This document shows positions 18,474 through 27,667 of a stretch of DNA of 52,989 nt, piece by piece (the first letter of the stretch is position 1; each line of letters opens with the position of its first letter). Under the pieces are notes generated by a model, which did not search any database, was not told the origin of the DNA, and saw nothing but the letters and a program-made list of their open reading frames with translations. The stretch spans positions 1 to 52,989 of the forward strand of contig JAGQQG010000040.1 of NCBI GenBank assembly GCA_020426325.1, given 5' to 3'. Made by a program: the position numbers and the translations under genes. The stretch is from Planctomycetaceae bacterium. Its GTDB lineage: Bacteria; Planctomycetota; Planctomycetia; Planctomycetales; Planctomycetaceae.

Positions 18474-19295
18474 TTGACCAGTTTGACTTCCGGGCTTGAG
18501 AGTCCACCGGTTCATTCGTCCCCAGCCTGCTTCTCACAACAGGAACTGGATGCCTGGAAGAGGGATGGTTACATCATCGTTCGCCGACTCGCTGACGAAC
18601 GGATGATGGACGCGATGCGTGAAGAGATTCGGGAAGCGCTTGTCCGGTTGAACGGGCCGATCGAGTATGAGGCTGATGTCCACTATCCCGGAGCCCCGGA
18701 AAGCCGCGATTCCGAGGGAGGAAACACAGTCCGCCGACTCAAGCAGGCGCATAGCCGAGGGTTCGTTTTCACACAGTGGATTCAGCATCCGTCTATTGTG
18801 GGACGTTTACGTGACATCCTGGGACCGACTGTTGCCTGTCCTCTGGCGCATCACAACTGCATCATGACGAAGTCCTCCCGGTTCAGCAGCGAAACCGGGT
18901 GGCATCAGGACATCCGCTACTGGTCATTCATCAAGCCGGAACTTGTGAATGTCTGGCTGGCGCTGGGGGAAGAATCCCCGGAGAATGGATGCTTACAACT
19001 CATCCCCGGCACACATCTTCAGACGTTTTCGCCCGATCGCCTCGATCCTGATCTTTTCCTGCGTCCGGAGATCGCTGAGAATAAAGTGTTGATCGATTCA
19101 GCCATCGAAGCGAAACTCGATCCGGGAGACGTGTTATTTTTTCACTGTCGAACCTTTCACGCAGCTGGTGCCAATTTGACGTCCCAGACCAAGCACTCCG
19201 TCGTCTTCACGTACCGAGGGGGAGATAATGCCCCGCTGCCTGGCTCGCGTTCAGCCTCGCTTCCGGAGCTGCTCATTCCAGCCGAGTCCCAATAG
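18474..19295 (+). CDS. phytanoyl-CoA dioxygenase family protein
   Basis: Fe(II)/2-oxoglutarate oxygenase of the PhyH family, 273 residues. The HxD of the iron site is in ETGWHQDIRYWSF, and the distal histidine is in FFHCRTFHAAGAN; PENGCLQLIPGTH is also typical. The start is a TTG at 18474, backed by TGAGGAAT about eight bases upstream; there is no in-frame ATG until inside the domain. The HEAT/TPR gene begins two bases after the stop, implying one transcript with coupled translation. The substrate is unknown. Confidence 0.88.
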   Translation: MTSLTSGLESPPVHSSPACFSQQELDAWKRDGYIIVRRLADERMMDAMREEIREALVRLNGPIEYEADVHYPGAPESRDSEGGNTVRRLKQAHSRGFVFTQWIQHPSIVGRLRDILGPTVACPLAHHNCIMTKSSRFSSETGWHQDIRYWSFIKPELVNVWLALGEESPENGCLQLIPGTHLQTFSPDRLDPDLFLRPEIAENKVLIDSAIEAKLDPGDVLFFHCRTFHAAGANLTSQTKHSVVFTYRGGDNAPLPGSRSASLPELLIPAESQ

Positions 19296-19297
19296 CC

Positions 19298-21934
19298 ATG
19301 ACAGGCATGCCTTGTCCTCAGACCATCCGTGTGTTTCTGACGACTCTGTCGGTCTGCGCTTGCCTGGCACTCTCTTCCCGTCTGCCGGCGCAGGAGGCGG
19401 CCGCCAGTCCGACCAAAGATCTCTCCGTTGAAATTCAGCATTCCGTTCTGGATTTCACGGCTTTCGTAACCGGGGGCGTTCGCTACTTCGCCTGTGAACT
19501 CCGAGTGACGAATCATTCAAAGAGAGAGATGTCGCTCCCGATGTCTGAAGTGCGACTGCTCGCAGATGGCATGGAGTACTCAACGGAATTCCACCCAAGT
19601 GCACTCAACGGATCGTCTGTGGCTGTCGATGAGGAATCGATCCCATTCCGAGATCTGTCGCAACATCAGGAATTGATGCTGGCCGCGGGTGAGGAACAGT
19701 CAACCTGGCTGATCTTCACGAATCTTCCTGCAATCACCACCGTCCCTCGGATGGTGCTGCAACTGAACCACAACGGGACCTCGATCCAGATTGATGTCAA
19801 CGAGCATCATTCCAATGGGCTAAGGATCTCGCATACGCAAATCGGTCCGGGCATGTCACTCGGCCTCATCCGAATCGCAGGCACGCTCGACACAGTGAAC
19901 GTCGGCACTCTCGCCTCGTTGACGGACCAGCTTGCGAGCCGGGGTGTTTCGCGGATCGTCCTCAGTTTCTCCGAGACGGTGGGCCCCATGTCCGAGAAAC
20001 TGAGTGGTTGGGTCCAGCAGATCGCGGAAGAGAACGGCACTGCCCGGCAATACGCACAGTTTCCCGCCATCGCCCCATCAATTCGGGAAATTCATGTCGC
20101 TCGTCTCCCGGGACATCAATTCAGTTCTTCGTCTCAACAGTCAAACCGACGGTTTCTCCATCCCGATGAAGCCTCAGCTGTCGAATGGGCGCTGGAACCG
20201 GTGTTTCATCACCTCCCCGCAAGTCAGATTCTCGATCAGGTTCAGCACGGTGATCGTCTTGTCCGCGCAGCCGCACTCGCCACTGCCGCAGACCGTCTCG
20301 AAGAAGATCAACTGCCGATGATCATGGAGTTTGCAGCTGGTGACGACCGAGTGTTGCAAAGAGCCGCTGTGATTGCCCTGAAGGAGTTCAATCACCCATT
20401 GTCTGTCGACACACTGGTTCAGCATGCACACAGCACCGATGCACAGATGGCGGTCCTTGCAGTCGAGTGCCTCGCCGCATCGAGATTTCCGGCCGCTCAC
20501 AAGGCTCTCGCCGAACTTCTTGAAAGCGAGCTCTTCGTAACGCCAGGCGATTTGTCCCGGATCCTTTCGACCTATCCCCGAGAACAATGGTTATCCTCTC
20601 TCACACGTTACGCGAATGGCGACTTCCCCCGAGAGCAGTTGTCGAACGAAGAGATTTCGGATGTCCAACGCGACGCTCTGTTGGCCCTCGGGCGAATAGG
20701 ACATCCGCATTTGGTCCAACTGCTGGCGGAAGCGGTTCACTCGGAAGACATGCCGGTCCGTGAGACGGCATTCAGTTTGCTCATTTCTCAAGAGAACGAA
20801 GAGTGCAACCAACTGGCTCTTGAGGCAGCACTGACTCAGATCGAATCCGCTTTTCCCAGTCATCAGGTGCTCATGCTCCTGGAACGGTGTCCCGATGCAC
20901 ATGCGGTTCCGCTGCTCGTCAAACATTTGGATGAAACAAAACAAAATCGCAGCAACCTGATCAAGACGTTGGCGCGAGTTGGAGGGGCCGGTATAGATGA
21001 GACGTTAACACAGAAGTTCTCTTCGCTGGCAACTCATGAACAGGCAGTCGTGTTAAGCGAACTGGCCGAACTACAGTCTGACAAAGTCGTAGCCCTGGCA
21101 GAAAAGGCGATCCAGAGCGAGGAGAGGATCCTCTTCAATTCGGCCATTGCTGTCCTGCAGCTTCAAGACAGCTCCGAAGCGGTGGAAGTGCTCGCCAAGG
21201 CTCTCAACGATGCTTCCACGGCCAGAAACGTCGGAGCTCTCACTCGTGCTCTCACTGAGATTGGCACCCAGGAAGCGATCAACGCCCTTCGGCAGGCACG
21301 AACACTTGCAACAGACATGGGCAAGTTAAAACAGATTGTGGAAGTGCTGACCGCCATGGAGAACAGGTCACCCGGTCAACAGGCATTGAGAAACGCACAG
21401 CAACACGCCGGGGACGAGAACTGGGCGAAAGCAATCGATGACTATGACATCGCGATCGAGCTCGACCCGGAACTCACATCAGCCTATTCGGGACGCGGTC
21501 ACAGCCGACTCCAGCTTGATCAGTTAGACGAGGCGGCTGCAGATTTTCGATCCACGCTCGAGAGAAACCCATTTGACGGAATGTCGGTGACCGGTCTCGG
21601 GATCGTTCTGGTTCGGCAGGGAGACATCGAAGAGGGAATTCAGCTGGTCGAAGAAGCTGCCGAACGCTTCCCTGACGATTGGGTCTTTTCTTACAACTCA
21701 GCCTGTGTTTTCGGGAGAGCACTCGAAGCAACATCCGAAGAAGAACCTTCCGAGGATCGCGATCAACGGGTTCATGATCTTCAAGCCGAAGCCATGAAGA
21801 AGCTTAGGCTGTCTGCCGAACAGGGAATGCCGGAGTTTGACTTCATGAAACGTGATCCAGATCTGCGGTTGCTTCGGGACTTGCCGGAATTCCAGCAGCT
21901 GAAGTCACCAGTCGAACCCGACTCCGACTCCTGA
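19298..21934 (+). CDS. secreted HEAT-repeat and TPR protein
   Basis: 878 residues. A signal peptide is clear (LTTLSVCACLALSSRLPAQ, cleavage near residue 32). An N-terminal beta-rich part (about 40-260, VRYFACELRVTNHSKREMSLP) is followed by HEAT-like helical repeats (about 290-690, such as HGDRLVRAAALATAADRLEE and RDALLALGRIGHPHLVQLL). Two to three TPRs follow (about 700-810, WAKAIDDYDIAIELDPELTSA). It is probably a periplasmic scaffold. It starts two bases after the PhyH gene, so it is likely cotranslated with it. No catalytic motif was seen. Confidence 0.75.
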   Translation: MTGMPCPQTIRVFLTTLSVCACLALSSRLPAQEAAASPTKDLSVEIQHSVLDFTAFVTGGVRYFACELRVTNHSKREMSLPMSEVRLLADGMEYSTEFHPSALNGSSVAVDEESIPFRDLSQHQELMLAAGEEQSTWLIFTNLPAITTVPRMVLQLNHNGTSIQIDVNEHHSNGLRISHTQIGPGMSLGLIRIAGTLDTVNVGTLASLTDQLASRGVSRIVLSFSETVGPMSEKLSGWVQQIAEENGTARQYAQFPAIAPSIREIHVARLPGHQFSSSSQQSNRRFLHPDEASAVEWALEPVFHHLPASQILDQVQHGDRLVRAAALATAADRLEEDQLPMIMEFAAGDDRVLQRAAVIALKEFNHPLSVDTLVQHAHSTDAQMAVLAVECLAASRFPAAHKALAELLESELFVTPGDLSRILSTYPREQWLSSLTRYANGDFPREQLSNEEISDVQRDALLALGRIGHPHLVQLLAEAVHSEDMPVRETAFSLLISQENEECNQLALEAALTQIESAFPSHQVLMLLERCPDAHAVPLLVKHLDETKQNRSNLIKTLARVGGAGIDETLTQKFSSLATHEQAVVLSELAELQSDKVVALAEKAIQSEERILFNSAIAVLQLQDSSEAVEVLAKALNDASTARNVGALTRALTEIGTQEAINALRQARTLATDMGKLKQIVEVLTAMENRSPGQQALRNAQQHAGDENWAKAIDDYDIAIELDPELTSAYSGRGHSRLQLDQLDEAAADFRSTLERNPFDGMSVTGLGIVLVRQGDIEEGIQLVEEAAERFPDDWVFSYNSACVFGRALEATSEEEPSEDRDQRVHDLQAEAMKKLRLSAEQGMPEFDFMKRDPDLRLLRDLPEFQQLKSPVEPDSDS

Positions 21935-21990
21935 ATCTGATTTCAACTGATGAGATGCCTCTCGCATTCCGGTTCAACAAGATATGAGAC

Positions 21991-22587
21991 ATGGTTCATC
22001 TCAACCGCATCTATACTCGCTCTGGAGATCAGGGACAGACCTCGCTCGGCGACGGGACCCGAGTCCTCAAGACCAGCGATCGCGTCGTTGCACTCGGGAG
22101 TGTCGATGAGCTGAATGCGATCCTGGGAGTGGCCCTTGCCACAGGAGACTTATCAGCAGACCTGGCTGATTGTCTCACATTGATCCAGAACACATTGTTC
22201 GATCTCGGAGCCGACCTCTGTGTTCCGATCTCAGCTTCCGATTCCGATCAGAAACGACTCAGGATTCAAGACGATGTCGTCACGTGGCTGGAGTCACAGA
22301 TCGATTTCTTTAATGCGGGACTGGAAGCACTTGACAGTTTCATTCTTCCGGGTGGGACTCCAGGGGCAGCCCACTTGCATCACGCGCGTGCAGTCTGTCG
22401 ACGAGCTGAGATCGATGTGCTCCGGCTCGCAGAAAGCGAAACGGTCAACAGGTCGGTCGCCATCTTCCTGAATCGACTTTCCGACCTACTTTTCGTAATG
22501 GCACGCTGGTGCAACCATGTCGCGAACCGCGCTGACATCTTATGGCGTTACAGCAAGCCCTTGGTCGGCCCATCTGACGTGAAATGA
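21991..22587 (+). CDS. pduO: ATP:cob(I)alamin adenosyltransferase (PduO type)
   Basis: Transfers the adenosyl group of ATP to cob(I)alamin to give coenzyme B12. 198 residues. The ATP-binding N-terminus is IYTRSGDQGQTSLGDG (about 7-22); VDELNAILGVA, PGGTPGAAHLHHARAVCRRAE and RLSDLLFVMARWCN are the remaining family motifs. No cobalamin riboswitch was recognised in the 56-base gap before it, so it is likely expressed from the upstream transcript. A strong terminator follows 16 bases after the stop. Confidence 0.95.
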   Translation: MVHLNRIYTRSGDQGQTSLGDGTRVLKTSDRVVALGSVDELNAILGVALATGDLSADLADCLTLIQNTLFDLGADLCVPISASDSDQKRLRIQDDVVTWLESQIDFFNAGLEALDSFILPGGTPGAAHLHHARAVCRRAEIDVLRLAESETVNRSVAIFLNRLSDLLFVMARWCNHVANRADILWRYSKPLVGPSDVK

Positions 22588-22603
22588 AGATTCGTGAAAA
22601 GCA

Positions 22604-22638
22604 AAGCACCCCGGCTACCTGAAGTAGCCGGGGTGCTT
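22604..22638. terminator. bidirectional hairpin terminator
   Basis: A perfect 15-bp stem with arms AAGCACCCCGGCTAC (22604-22618) and GTAGCCGGGGTGCTT (22624-22638) and loop CTGAA lies between the convergent stops of pduO and the SDR gene. The flanks carry A-rich and T-containing bases but no long T tract; stem strength makes it an effective terminator candidate for both strands. Confidence 0.8.
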
Positions 22639-22681
22639 CGATTCAATTCAGTTTGGACGCAGAAAACTCGCGCTAAAGGCT

Positions 22682-23827
22682 CTAGACACAGACATGGTCG
22701 TTCTGCTTGACCACGGGGTCATTCCATCGGAACTTCATGTCAATCGCCGCGCGTGAGAGGTGATTCAACATCGACAGATCGATGTGCGGACAAGGCAGGT
22801 GCGGTGCTGCTCGACGAGTGTTGGTCGAATCGAACACAGGATCGTCGCGCCAGTAGGAGTCGTAGACTCGCATATGTTCGCGGAAGAGCTCCTCGAACTC
22901 ACTTTTGACTTCCTTCACCTCGCCGGCTCCATAAAAGTTGAGGCCATAGATTTTCGTGACGGATTCTACCGAGTCGCGAAGTTGCCGCGTTGTGATCGGG
23001 CATCGGGGCGTGAGGTGATACGTTTCTCCGTACAGATCCGGATGCGTCAGGATGTGAGACATCACGGCTGACACCCAGTCGACGGGAACAAAGTTCTTCC
23101 GTTCCGTTCCATCGACGTTAAGTTGGATGTCGGACACATTAGTCCGTCCTGTGACGTCCGGCTCACCCCTCTGTCGGTTCAGGGTGTCTGCAATCTGCAG
23201 GATGACGTAGAAGTTATGAAACGTCGTTGTCCAGCCGGTGCGACTGTCTCCCACGATGATCGCGGGACGGAAGATTGTGGGAGTTTTGCTGAAGCCTGCT
23301 GAGCGAACCATTTGCTCAGCCTGAACCTTACTGCGCTCGTAATCGTTGCCCAACTCCTGACCAACGTCGAGCTCACTCTCCAGGATTCGTCCCCGTCTCA
23401 ATCCACAGGTATATGAGGTGGAAACGTGATGGAATTGTTCGATATTTGTCTCATGACAGAAGTCGATGGCGTACTTCGTCCCCTGGACGTTCGATCGCCA
23501 CGGTTCACTTTCCTTGGATGTACTGATGAACTGCAGGCTGGCAGCGTTGTGGATCATCGCTCCGCAGTTTTCTTTCACCCAGGCGGTGTCGTCACTGCTC
23601 AATCCCAAGCCGGGTTGAGAAATGTCGCCTTCCACGACGTGAGGACGGTTGAGCGTTGTTCCGAGCTTCTCTTCCCAGGTGCGAATGAGGCTCTCGATAC
23701 GCTCACAAGGGGTCTGCCGACGGCTGCGGCGGACGAGCACAGCGAGCGGGACATCTTCCATCACGAGGTCTCGAACGAGATAGCGTCCAAGCAGTCCGGT
23801 TGCACCGGTGAGTAGTTGATATTCCAT
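22682..23827 (-). CDS. extended SDR, thioester-reductase / fatty-acyl reductase-like
   Basis: NAD(P)-dependent extended short-chain dehydrogenase, 381 residues from the ATG at 23827. The Rossmann motif is LLTGATGLLGRYLVRDLV near the N-terminus. The catalytic Tyr-Lys is in NDYERSKVQAE, and VSTSYTCGL supplies the Ser/Thr. The body fits the NAD_binding_4 type used by thioester reductases and fatty-acyl reductases (VEGDISQPGLGL, IFRPAIIVGDSRTG). A TTG at 23839 would add four residues. No NRPS or PKS genes are nearby, so a free acyl-group reductase or an unrelated sugar/lipid role are both possible. Confidence 0.8.
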   Translation of the reverse strand: MEYQLLTGATGLLGRYLVRDLVMEDVPLAVLVRRSRRQTPCERIESLIRTWEEKLGTTLNRPHVVEGDISQPGLGLSSDDTAWVKENCGAMIHNAASLQFISTSKESEPWRSNVQGTKYAIDFCHETNIEQFHHVSTSYTCGLRRGRILESELDVGQELGNDYERSKVQAEQMVRSAGFSKTPTIFRPAIIVGDSRTGWTTTFHNFYVILQIADTLNRQRGEPDVTGRTNVSDIQLNVDGTERKNFVPVDWVSAVMSHILTHPDLYGETYHLTPRCPITTRQLRDSVESVTKIYGLNFYGAGEVKEVKSEFEELFREHMRVYDSYWRDDPVFDSTNTRRAAPHLPCPHIDLSMLNHLSRAAIDMKFRWNDPVVKQNDHVCV

Positions 23828-23930
23828 AGGGGAATTCAATCTCCGTATTGCGATAAATTGGAGGGGGAGAACCTGCGGACCGTCAATCGATCAACGCGGG
23901 AGATGGGATCGGGGATCAGGGGGATCGGTT

Positions 23931-23954
23931 AAAAACCCGCGAACACTTCTCGCG
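23931..23954 (-). terminator. weak minus-strand terminator; gap 23828-24204
   Basis: On the minus strand CGCGA-GAAGTGT-TCGCG (23954-23938) is followed by GG and TTTTT, a short-stem intrinsic terminator that could end the PilZ transcript. The same gap also holds a dyad with arms GACAAAC and GTTTGTC (24130-24145), and GGGATC repeated three times at 23905-23926. No gene is seen in 23828-24204. Confidence 0.35.
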
Positions 23955-24204
23955 AAACCAGATTTTACTTGCGGTCCTGTTGCCTCACAATGGATCGGAC
24001 ACGCGACCCCGGAAGTTTGTCGTATTCAGGCAGTTATCGCTGATCACTGAATTCAACAGCGACCTCATGCGCATAACCAGCAATCTCGTCATCGGTTATG
24101 ACGAATAATCGACCAAGTTCCCCGAGTCAGACAAACGGGTTTGTCAAGCCGAACCCTGAGGAATCACCGACAATTCTTGGAGCTGATTCCAGTTGTGAGG
24201 ATTG

Positions 24205-24555
24205 TCACTTCTGGCTGTCGTTGATGAAGCGTCCGCCGCTAATGAACATCCCGTTTTCGCATGGTTGGCACCACTCAATCAAGACCCGGTAGCTGAACTC
24301 ACGAGTCTCGCTCGCCATCCGCACAGTCACCTCTCCGGCAGAAACCGAGCCACGGTGCAGCAGTCCGATTCCAAAGCGGCTGATTTCACGCGTCATCGCG
24401 GAAATCGTGTTTCCCCGGGAAGTCTTGATCTCAGCAGGGACAGAGAGTTCGAGTCGCTCGACAGTCCGACCATGTTCCATATCGGCCTTACCGATGCTTT
24501 CCAGCACTGCCCGAAGGTCATCCAGTGTTGGACGGCTCCACGGATCTTGAGACAT
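24205..24555 (-). CDS. PilZ-domain protein
   Basis: Small cytosolic protein (116 residues) with a PilZ-like beta barrel, the fold that binds cyclic-di-GMP. RxxxR is present as R30-TVE-R34; the second motif, normally (D/N)xSxxG, reads E57-I-S59-R-F-G62. The first acidic/amide position is therefore Glu, and c-di-GMP binding is uncertain. The ATG at 24555 has AGGAG nine bases upstream; an in-frame start at 24615 is less likely. It lies 219 bases downstream of the lipoprotein gene on the same strand. Confidence 0.7.
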   Translation of the reverse strand: MSQDPWSRPTLDDLRAVLESIGKADMEHGRTVERLELSVPAEIKTSRGNTISAMTREISRFGIGLLHRGSVSAGEVTVRMASETREFSYRVLIEWCQPCENGMFISGGRFINDSQK

Positions 24556-24774
24556 ATCTCTGGCTCCTGAATCAATGACGGGAATCGACTCAACTATATG
24601 ACGTCGATTGAACACCGGAGAACCGGGTTCGGGCGTTCAGGCAGAAGAGCAAGGGGAGACTTCTCAGCCAGTCAGCACAACCGGCACCATCCCACCTGAT
24701 GGGCCGATCGACAGACAGTAAGTGACACATGCCGTCCAAGCGGAGCATGACGGGCTGCCGGAAAAACAAGTCTT

Positions 24775-26583
24775 TCAGCCGATAGTACCAGAGCGTCGGG
24801 AGAGCAGTCGCATGGCCAGCATGAGTAAGACCAGACCACCCACGAACCACATGGGGCGGGGAAACCAACTCCTGGCAGATGAAGCATCGGTCGCATGAAT
24901 TGTCGAGACGGTCGTTGGCACGGTCGTTTTGGGGGGTGATGCGACGGGGGCGTCATTCACACCAAGCAGGATCGGTGCGGCAACTGCAACCTGTTCGGAC
25001 TGATCTCGTCGCTGGTTCGCTGTCGAGGTCTCAGGTGCCGGCAAAGTCGGCCATTGAGCTTGCGCTGGAGGAAACACTCGATCGTGGTTGGCCGATGCAT
25101 GTGACCACAAAGCTTTGCTGTCTTCGTTGACTGCCTGACTGATCGGAGTGTATGCATCCGAGTCGTATCGAACCAATGCAGGCCCTTCATTGGCAGGTCC
25201 GTCATCCTTGTTTCGAGCTGACTTCGCGTCTTCAGGCCAAGCCAGATTAACGACGGAATTGGTCGACGCAGAAACCGTGCGAGTATTGGTTGTCTTCGCT
25301 GATGCAGAACCTTGCCAAGGCGTTTCCTCCGCCTCAGACGGAAAGTCATCATCCGAGGGGGGTAACAGATTCACGCCGCTCCGACCGGTTGTTGAAGAAT
25401 CGGCATCTGGTGAGTCGACGTCTGCCTGTGGCAGTGATGGTCTGGTCGAGTGCTCCGAAACAGCTGCCTGCCAACCCACGGTCAAGGTTCCAGCAGTAAA
25501 CGAGCTGAAGGCCCGGCTGGCTGCCCTTCCAAAAGCATCATCATCCCGACTGGTCGAATTCTCCAAAGCATCGTCAGGAGTTGTCGATTCATCAGCCCAG
25601 GGATTGGCTTTGGTTGTTGTTGTCGATGTGAAACTGTCCTTGCGAATGTCGCTGGCGATGCGCTTGGCAAGATCGCCGGGACGTTCATCGGCGACGTCAA
25701 ACTGGACATTTTCAAGGACTGCCAACTCTTGAGCAGCGAGTGCCTTGCGATAAGCCTCTTCGAGCTTCCAACTGTCCCAGTCTTCATGGGCTTGTCGGAG
25801 CAGTGTCTGAACACGCTCCTTGGCAGCGGATGTCTCACTTTTGATTGCGCGATCATCAACCAGACTTCGGTCCAACTTCTGCTCGAATGACACCGAAGAA
25901 ACAGTTCCATTCGTGTCTGCATTCTTCGGAGGACTCTTCGCCACGAAGTCGGCAAACGGGTTCACATCTCCTGTGGCATCGTCTTTCGAGGTGTCAGGTT
26001 TGCGCTCAAGGTCAGCCTTGAGTCGTTCCAGTCGTGTGTCAAATCCCGATGCAAACGAGTTTTTGTCTTTCTGGCTCGATGTTGACGTGTCGGGCTTATT
26101 TGAAGTGGAAGGCTTTGATTGAGCGAGGAGTTCTTCGAGGGTGGCTGCCCGTCGTTTGACCTCGGTTTCAGTTTTTGCGGCAAGCTCATCGGCTTCCTGC
26201 TTGGCCTTACTTGCCGCTGCGTCGGATTCGATGAAGGGATCTGTCGAGGCACCGTCCGGGTTGTCGTGCTGACGGTTCATGAGACGATCAAACAGATTCC
26301 TGTTATCCGCCTCGTCTTTAGCGAGTATGCCATCAGTTTCCGAGCGGCTGACTTGAGCGGTTTTCAAATCTGAGTCAGTCTCACCTGCGTCTGCGATGGC
26401 TGCGTTCTCTTCCTCAGACTCTGCTGTTTCCACGTCCGCTTTCTGCGGACGCAGACTTGTAAGCAATTCGCGAGGACTCTTAACGCAACCGGGCAGCGAC
26501 ATTCCCACCACCAGAGCGACCGTTACGAGGCACACGGGGCTCAGGTGGCCAGTCTGACGGCGAGAATGAGTTGTTGGAATCAC
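24775..26583 (-). CDS. lipoprotein with long disordered region and C-terminal membrane helix
   Basis: Family not recognised. The best start is GTG at 26583, since GGAGGG lies five bases upstream and the product then begins with a lipoprotein signal ending in the lipobox LPGC (Cys33). An ATG at 26661 would place 59 residues before the Cys. The 602-residue chain is mostly low-complexity Ser/Thr/Asp/Lys with short Glu/Lys/Ala helices (about 85-300). One TPR-like helix pair (HEDWDSWKLEEAYRKALAAQ) is visible. The last 30 residues form a membrane helix (MWFVGGLVLLMLAMRLL) with an Arg-rich end, so the protein may be anchored at both ends. Confidence 0.6.
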   Translation of the reverse strand: MIPTTHSRRQTGHLSPVCLVTVALVVGMSLPGCVKSPRELLTSLRPQKADVETAESEEENAAIADAGETDSDLKTAQVSRSETDGILAKDEADNRNLFDRLMNRQHDNPDGASTDPFIESDAAASKAKQEADELAAKTETEVKRRAATLEELLAQSKPSTSNKPDTSTSSQKDKNSFASGFDTRLERLKADLERKPDTSKDDATGDVNPFADFVAKSPPKNADTNGTVSSVSFEQKLDRSLVDDRAIKSETSAAKERVQTLLRQAHEDWDSWKLEEAYRKALAAQELAVLENVQFDVADERPGDLAKRIASDIRKDSFTSTTTTKANPWADESTTPDDALENSTSRDDDAFGRAASRAFSSFTAGTLTVGWQAAVSEHSTRPSLPQADVDSPDADSSTTGRSGVNLLPPSDDDFPSEAEETPWQGSASAKTTNTRTVSASTNSVVNLAWPEDAKSARNKDDGPANEGPALVRYDSDAYTPISQAVNEDSKALWSHASANHDRVFPPAQAQWPTLPAPETSTANQRRDQSEQVAVAAPILLGVNDAPVASPPKTTVPTTVSTIHATDASSARSWFPRPMWFVGGLVLLMLAMRLLSRRSGTIG

Positions 26584-26961
26584 AGTATCCCTCCAGTCGA
26601 TCTGCACTATGGTGGCAGTTCTGTATCGACGAGAGAGATTTCTCCCCATGAAGGGATTCAAACTGGCTTGACACCTCGACGTGTTATACCGGGTCTACCG
26701 GGTTTATCTCCTGCGTGGCTTGCCTATTCTTCCATCGTCGAGAGTGGCTTGCCATCCTCCCGCCGGGAATCGCTCGATTTCAGGGGTTCACTCGATCTTC
26801 CACCCCGTCGCGGACGGTGACGATTTCACAGCATTTCGGCTGGATCGAGCAGCTGGGGAATTCCAAGCGGTCGTCTTGTGATGATGGACTGCACAACTGC
26901 GCGCATCGAGTCCACTAGGGCTTCAAATACCATTTGAACTCGATTGGACGTTGGTGTGGGC
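26584..26961. other. intergenic region upstream of the lipoprotein
   Basis: No gene, RNA or convincing terminator seen. Two adjacent copies of TACCGGGT lie near 26690. It presumably contains the promoter of the lipoprotein gene. Confidence 0.3.
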
Positions 26962-27321
26962 CTATTCGGCGCTGTCGGGCGTTTCCTCGCCTCGCGTCCA
27001 ATCCATCAGCAATTCGTCCTGAACTTCGATCTTCACCTGATCGTCCGAGGAAGCATCGTCTTCGATGGCGATGCCCAACTCGGCAAGCCTCTCGATTTGT
27101 TCGCTGTCTTTGTCGACAGTTTCGTCGTCGCTGATGGCTCGCCACCATTGCAGGTGAGGCCAGTCTCGACGAATCGTCTTGATGCAGGTGTGCATCGCAC
27201 GACCATTGACTCCCGCACTGAAACCCGCACGTTGGGCAATCGCACTGTACTTGGCGACTTTGTCCGCCCGTTTCAACTCCCAGAGGACTTCAGCGACCTC
27301 TTCAGCTCGGGTGGATGACAT
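26962..27321 (-). CDS. alkyltransferase-like (MGMT DNA-binding-domain) protein
   Basis: 119 residues. The pattern KVAKYSAIAQRAG, then VNGRAMHTCI, then LQWWRAISDD and ERLAELGIAI follows the helix-turn-helix, arginine-finger and tryptophan-containing segments of alkyltransferase-like proteins, which bind O6-alkylguanine and flag it for nucleotide excision repair. The PCHR active-site cysteine of true methyltransferases is absent; the motif position reads LQWWR. An acidic tail of about 35 residues follows. The ATG at 27321 has GGAG nine bases upstream. The family call rests on pattern recognition; a general winged-helix DNA-binding protein is the alternative. Confidence 0.55.
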   Translation of the reverse strand: MSSTRAEEVAEVLWELKRADKVAKYSAIAQRAGFSAGVNGRAMHTCIKTIRRDWPHLQWWRAISDDETVDKDSEQIERLAELGIAIEDDASSDDQVKIEVQDELLMDWTRGEETPDSAE

Positions 27322-27667
27322 AATGGTAACTCCGCAACTTCCAGGAAATGGGGTGACGAGATGTGTTGAATTTCAAAGTGGGAAGAGGCCGAGTGGCTCC
27401 CCCTGTGGGCTCCTATCCCTTCTGCTACACTATCTGAGCAAGGAGAAAAGCTCAAGCCGTGACATGTTTGACAGCTCCACCGGCACGGGTGTTCAGGGGT
27501 GAGGGCTATTTGGGCACACGTGAAGGAACTTCAGTCAACTGACCGGATTTCGAACTCTGATGACTCCTGAGACCCGGTCAATCAGAATCTCCTCCCTGTC
27601 GAAGAGCCACCCCGACCTTTGTGTCACGGTCACATTTGACCATGTTGAAAGCAATTCGGAACGACTT
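27322..27667. other. divergent intergenic region
   Basis: Separates the ATL-like gene (minus) from the hypothetical gene (plus). If the latter starts at the alternative ATG 27560 the gap is 238 bases. No clear promoter pair or operator found. Confidence 0.3.

Noticed and set aside
21935..21990. Cobalamin riboswitch before the adenosyltransferase gene
   Set aside because: The gap is only 56 bases and has no B12-box-like sequence.
23905..23926. GGGATC repeated three times
   Set aside because: Short, irregularly spaced G-rich tract with no relation to a start site; too little to call a regulatory repeat.
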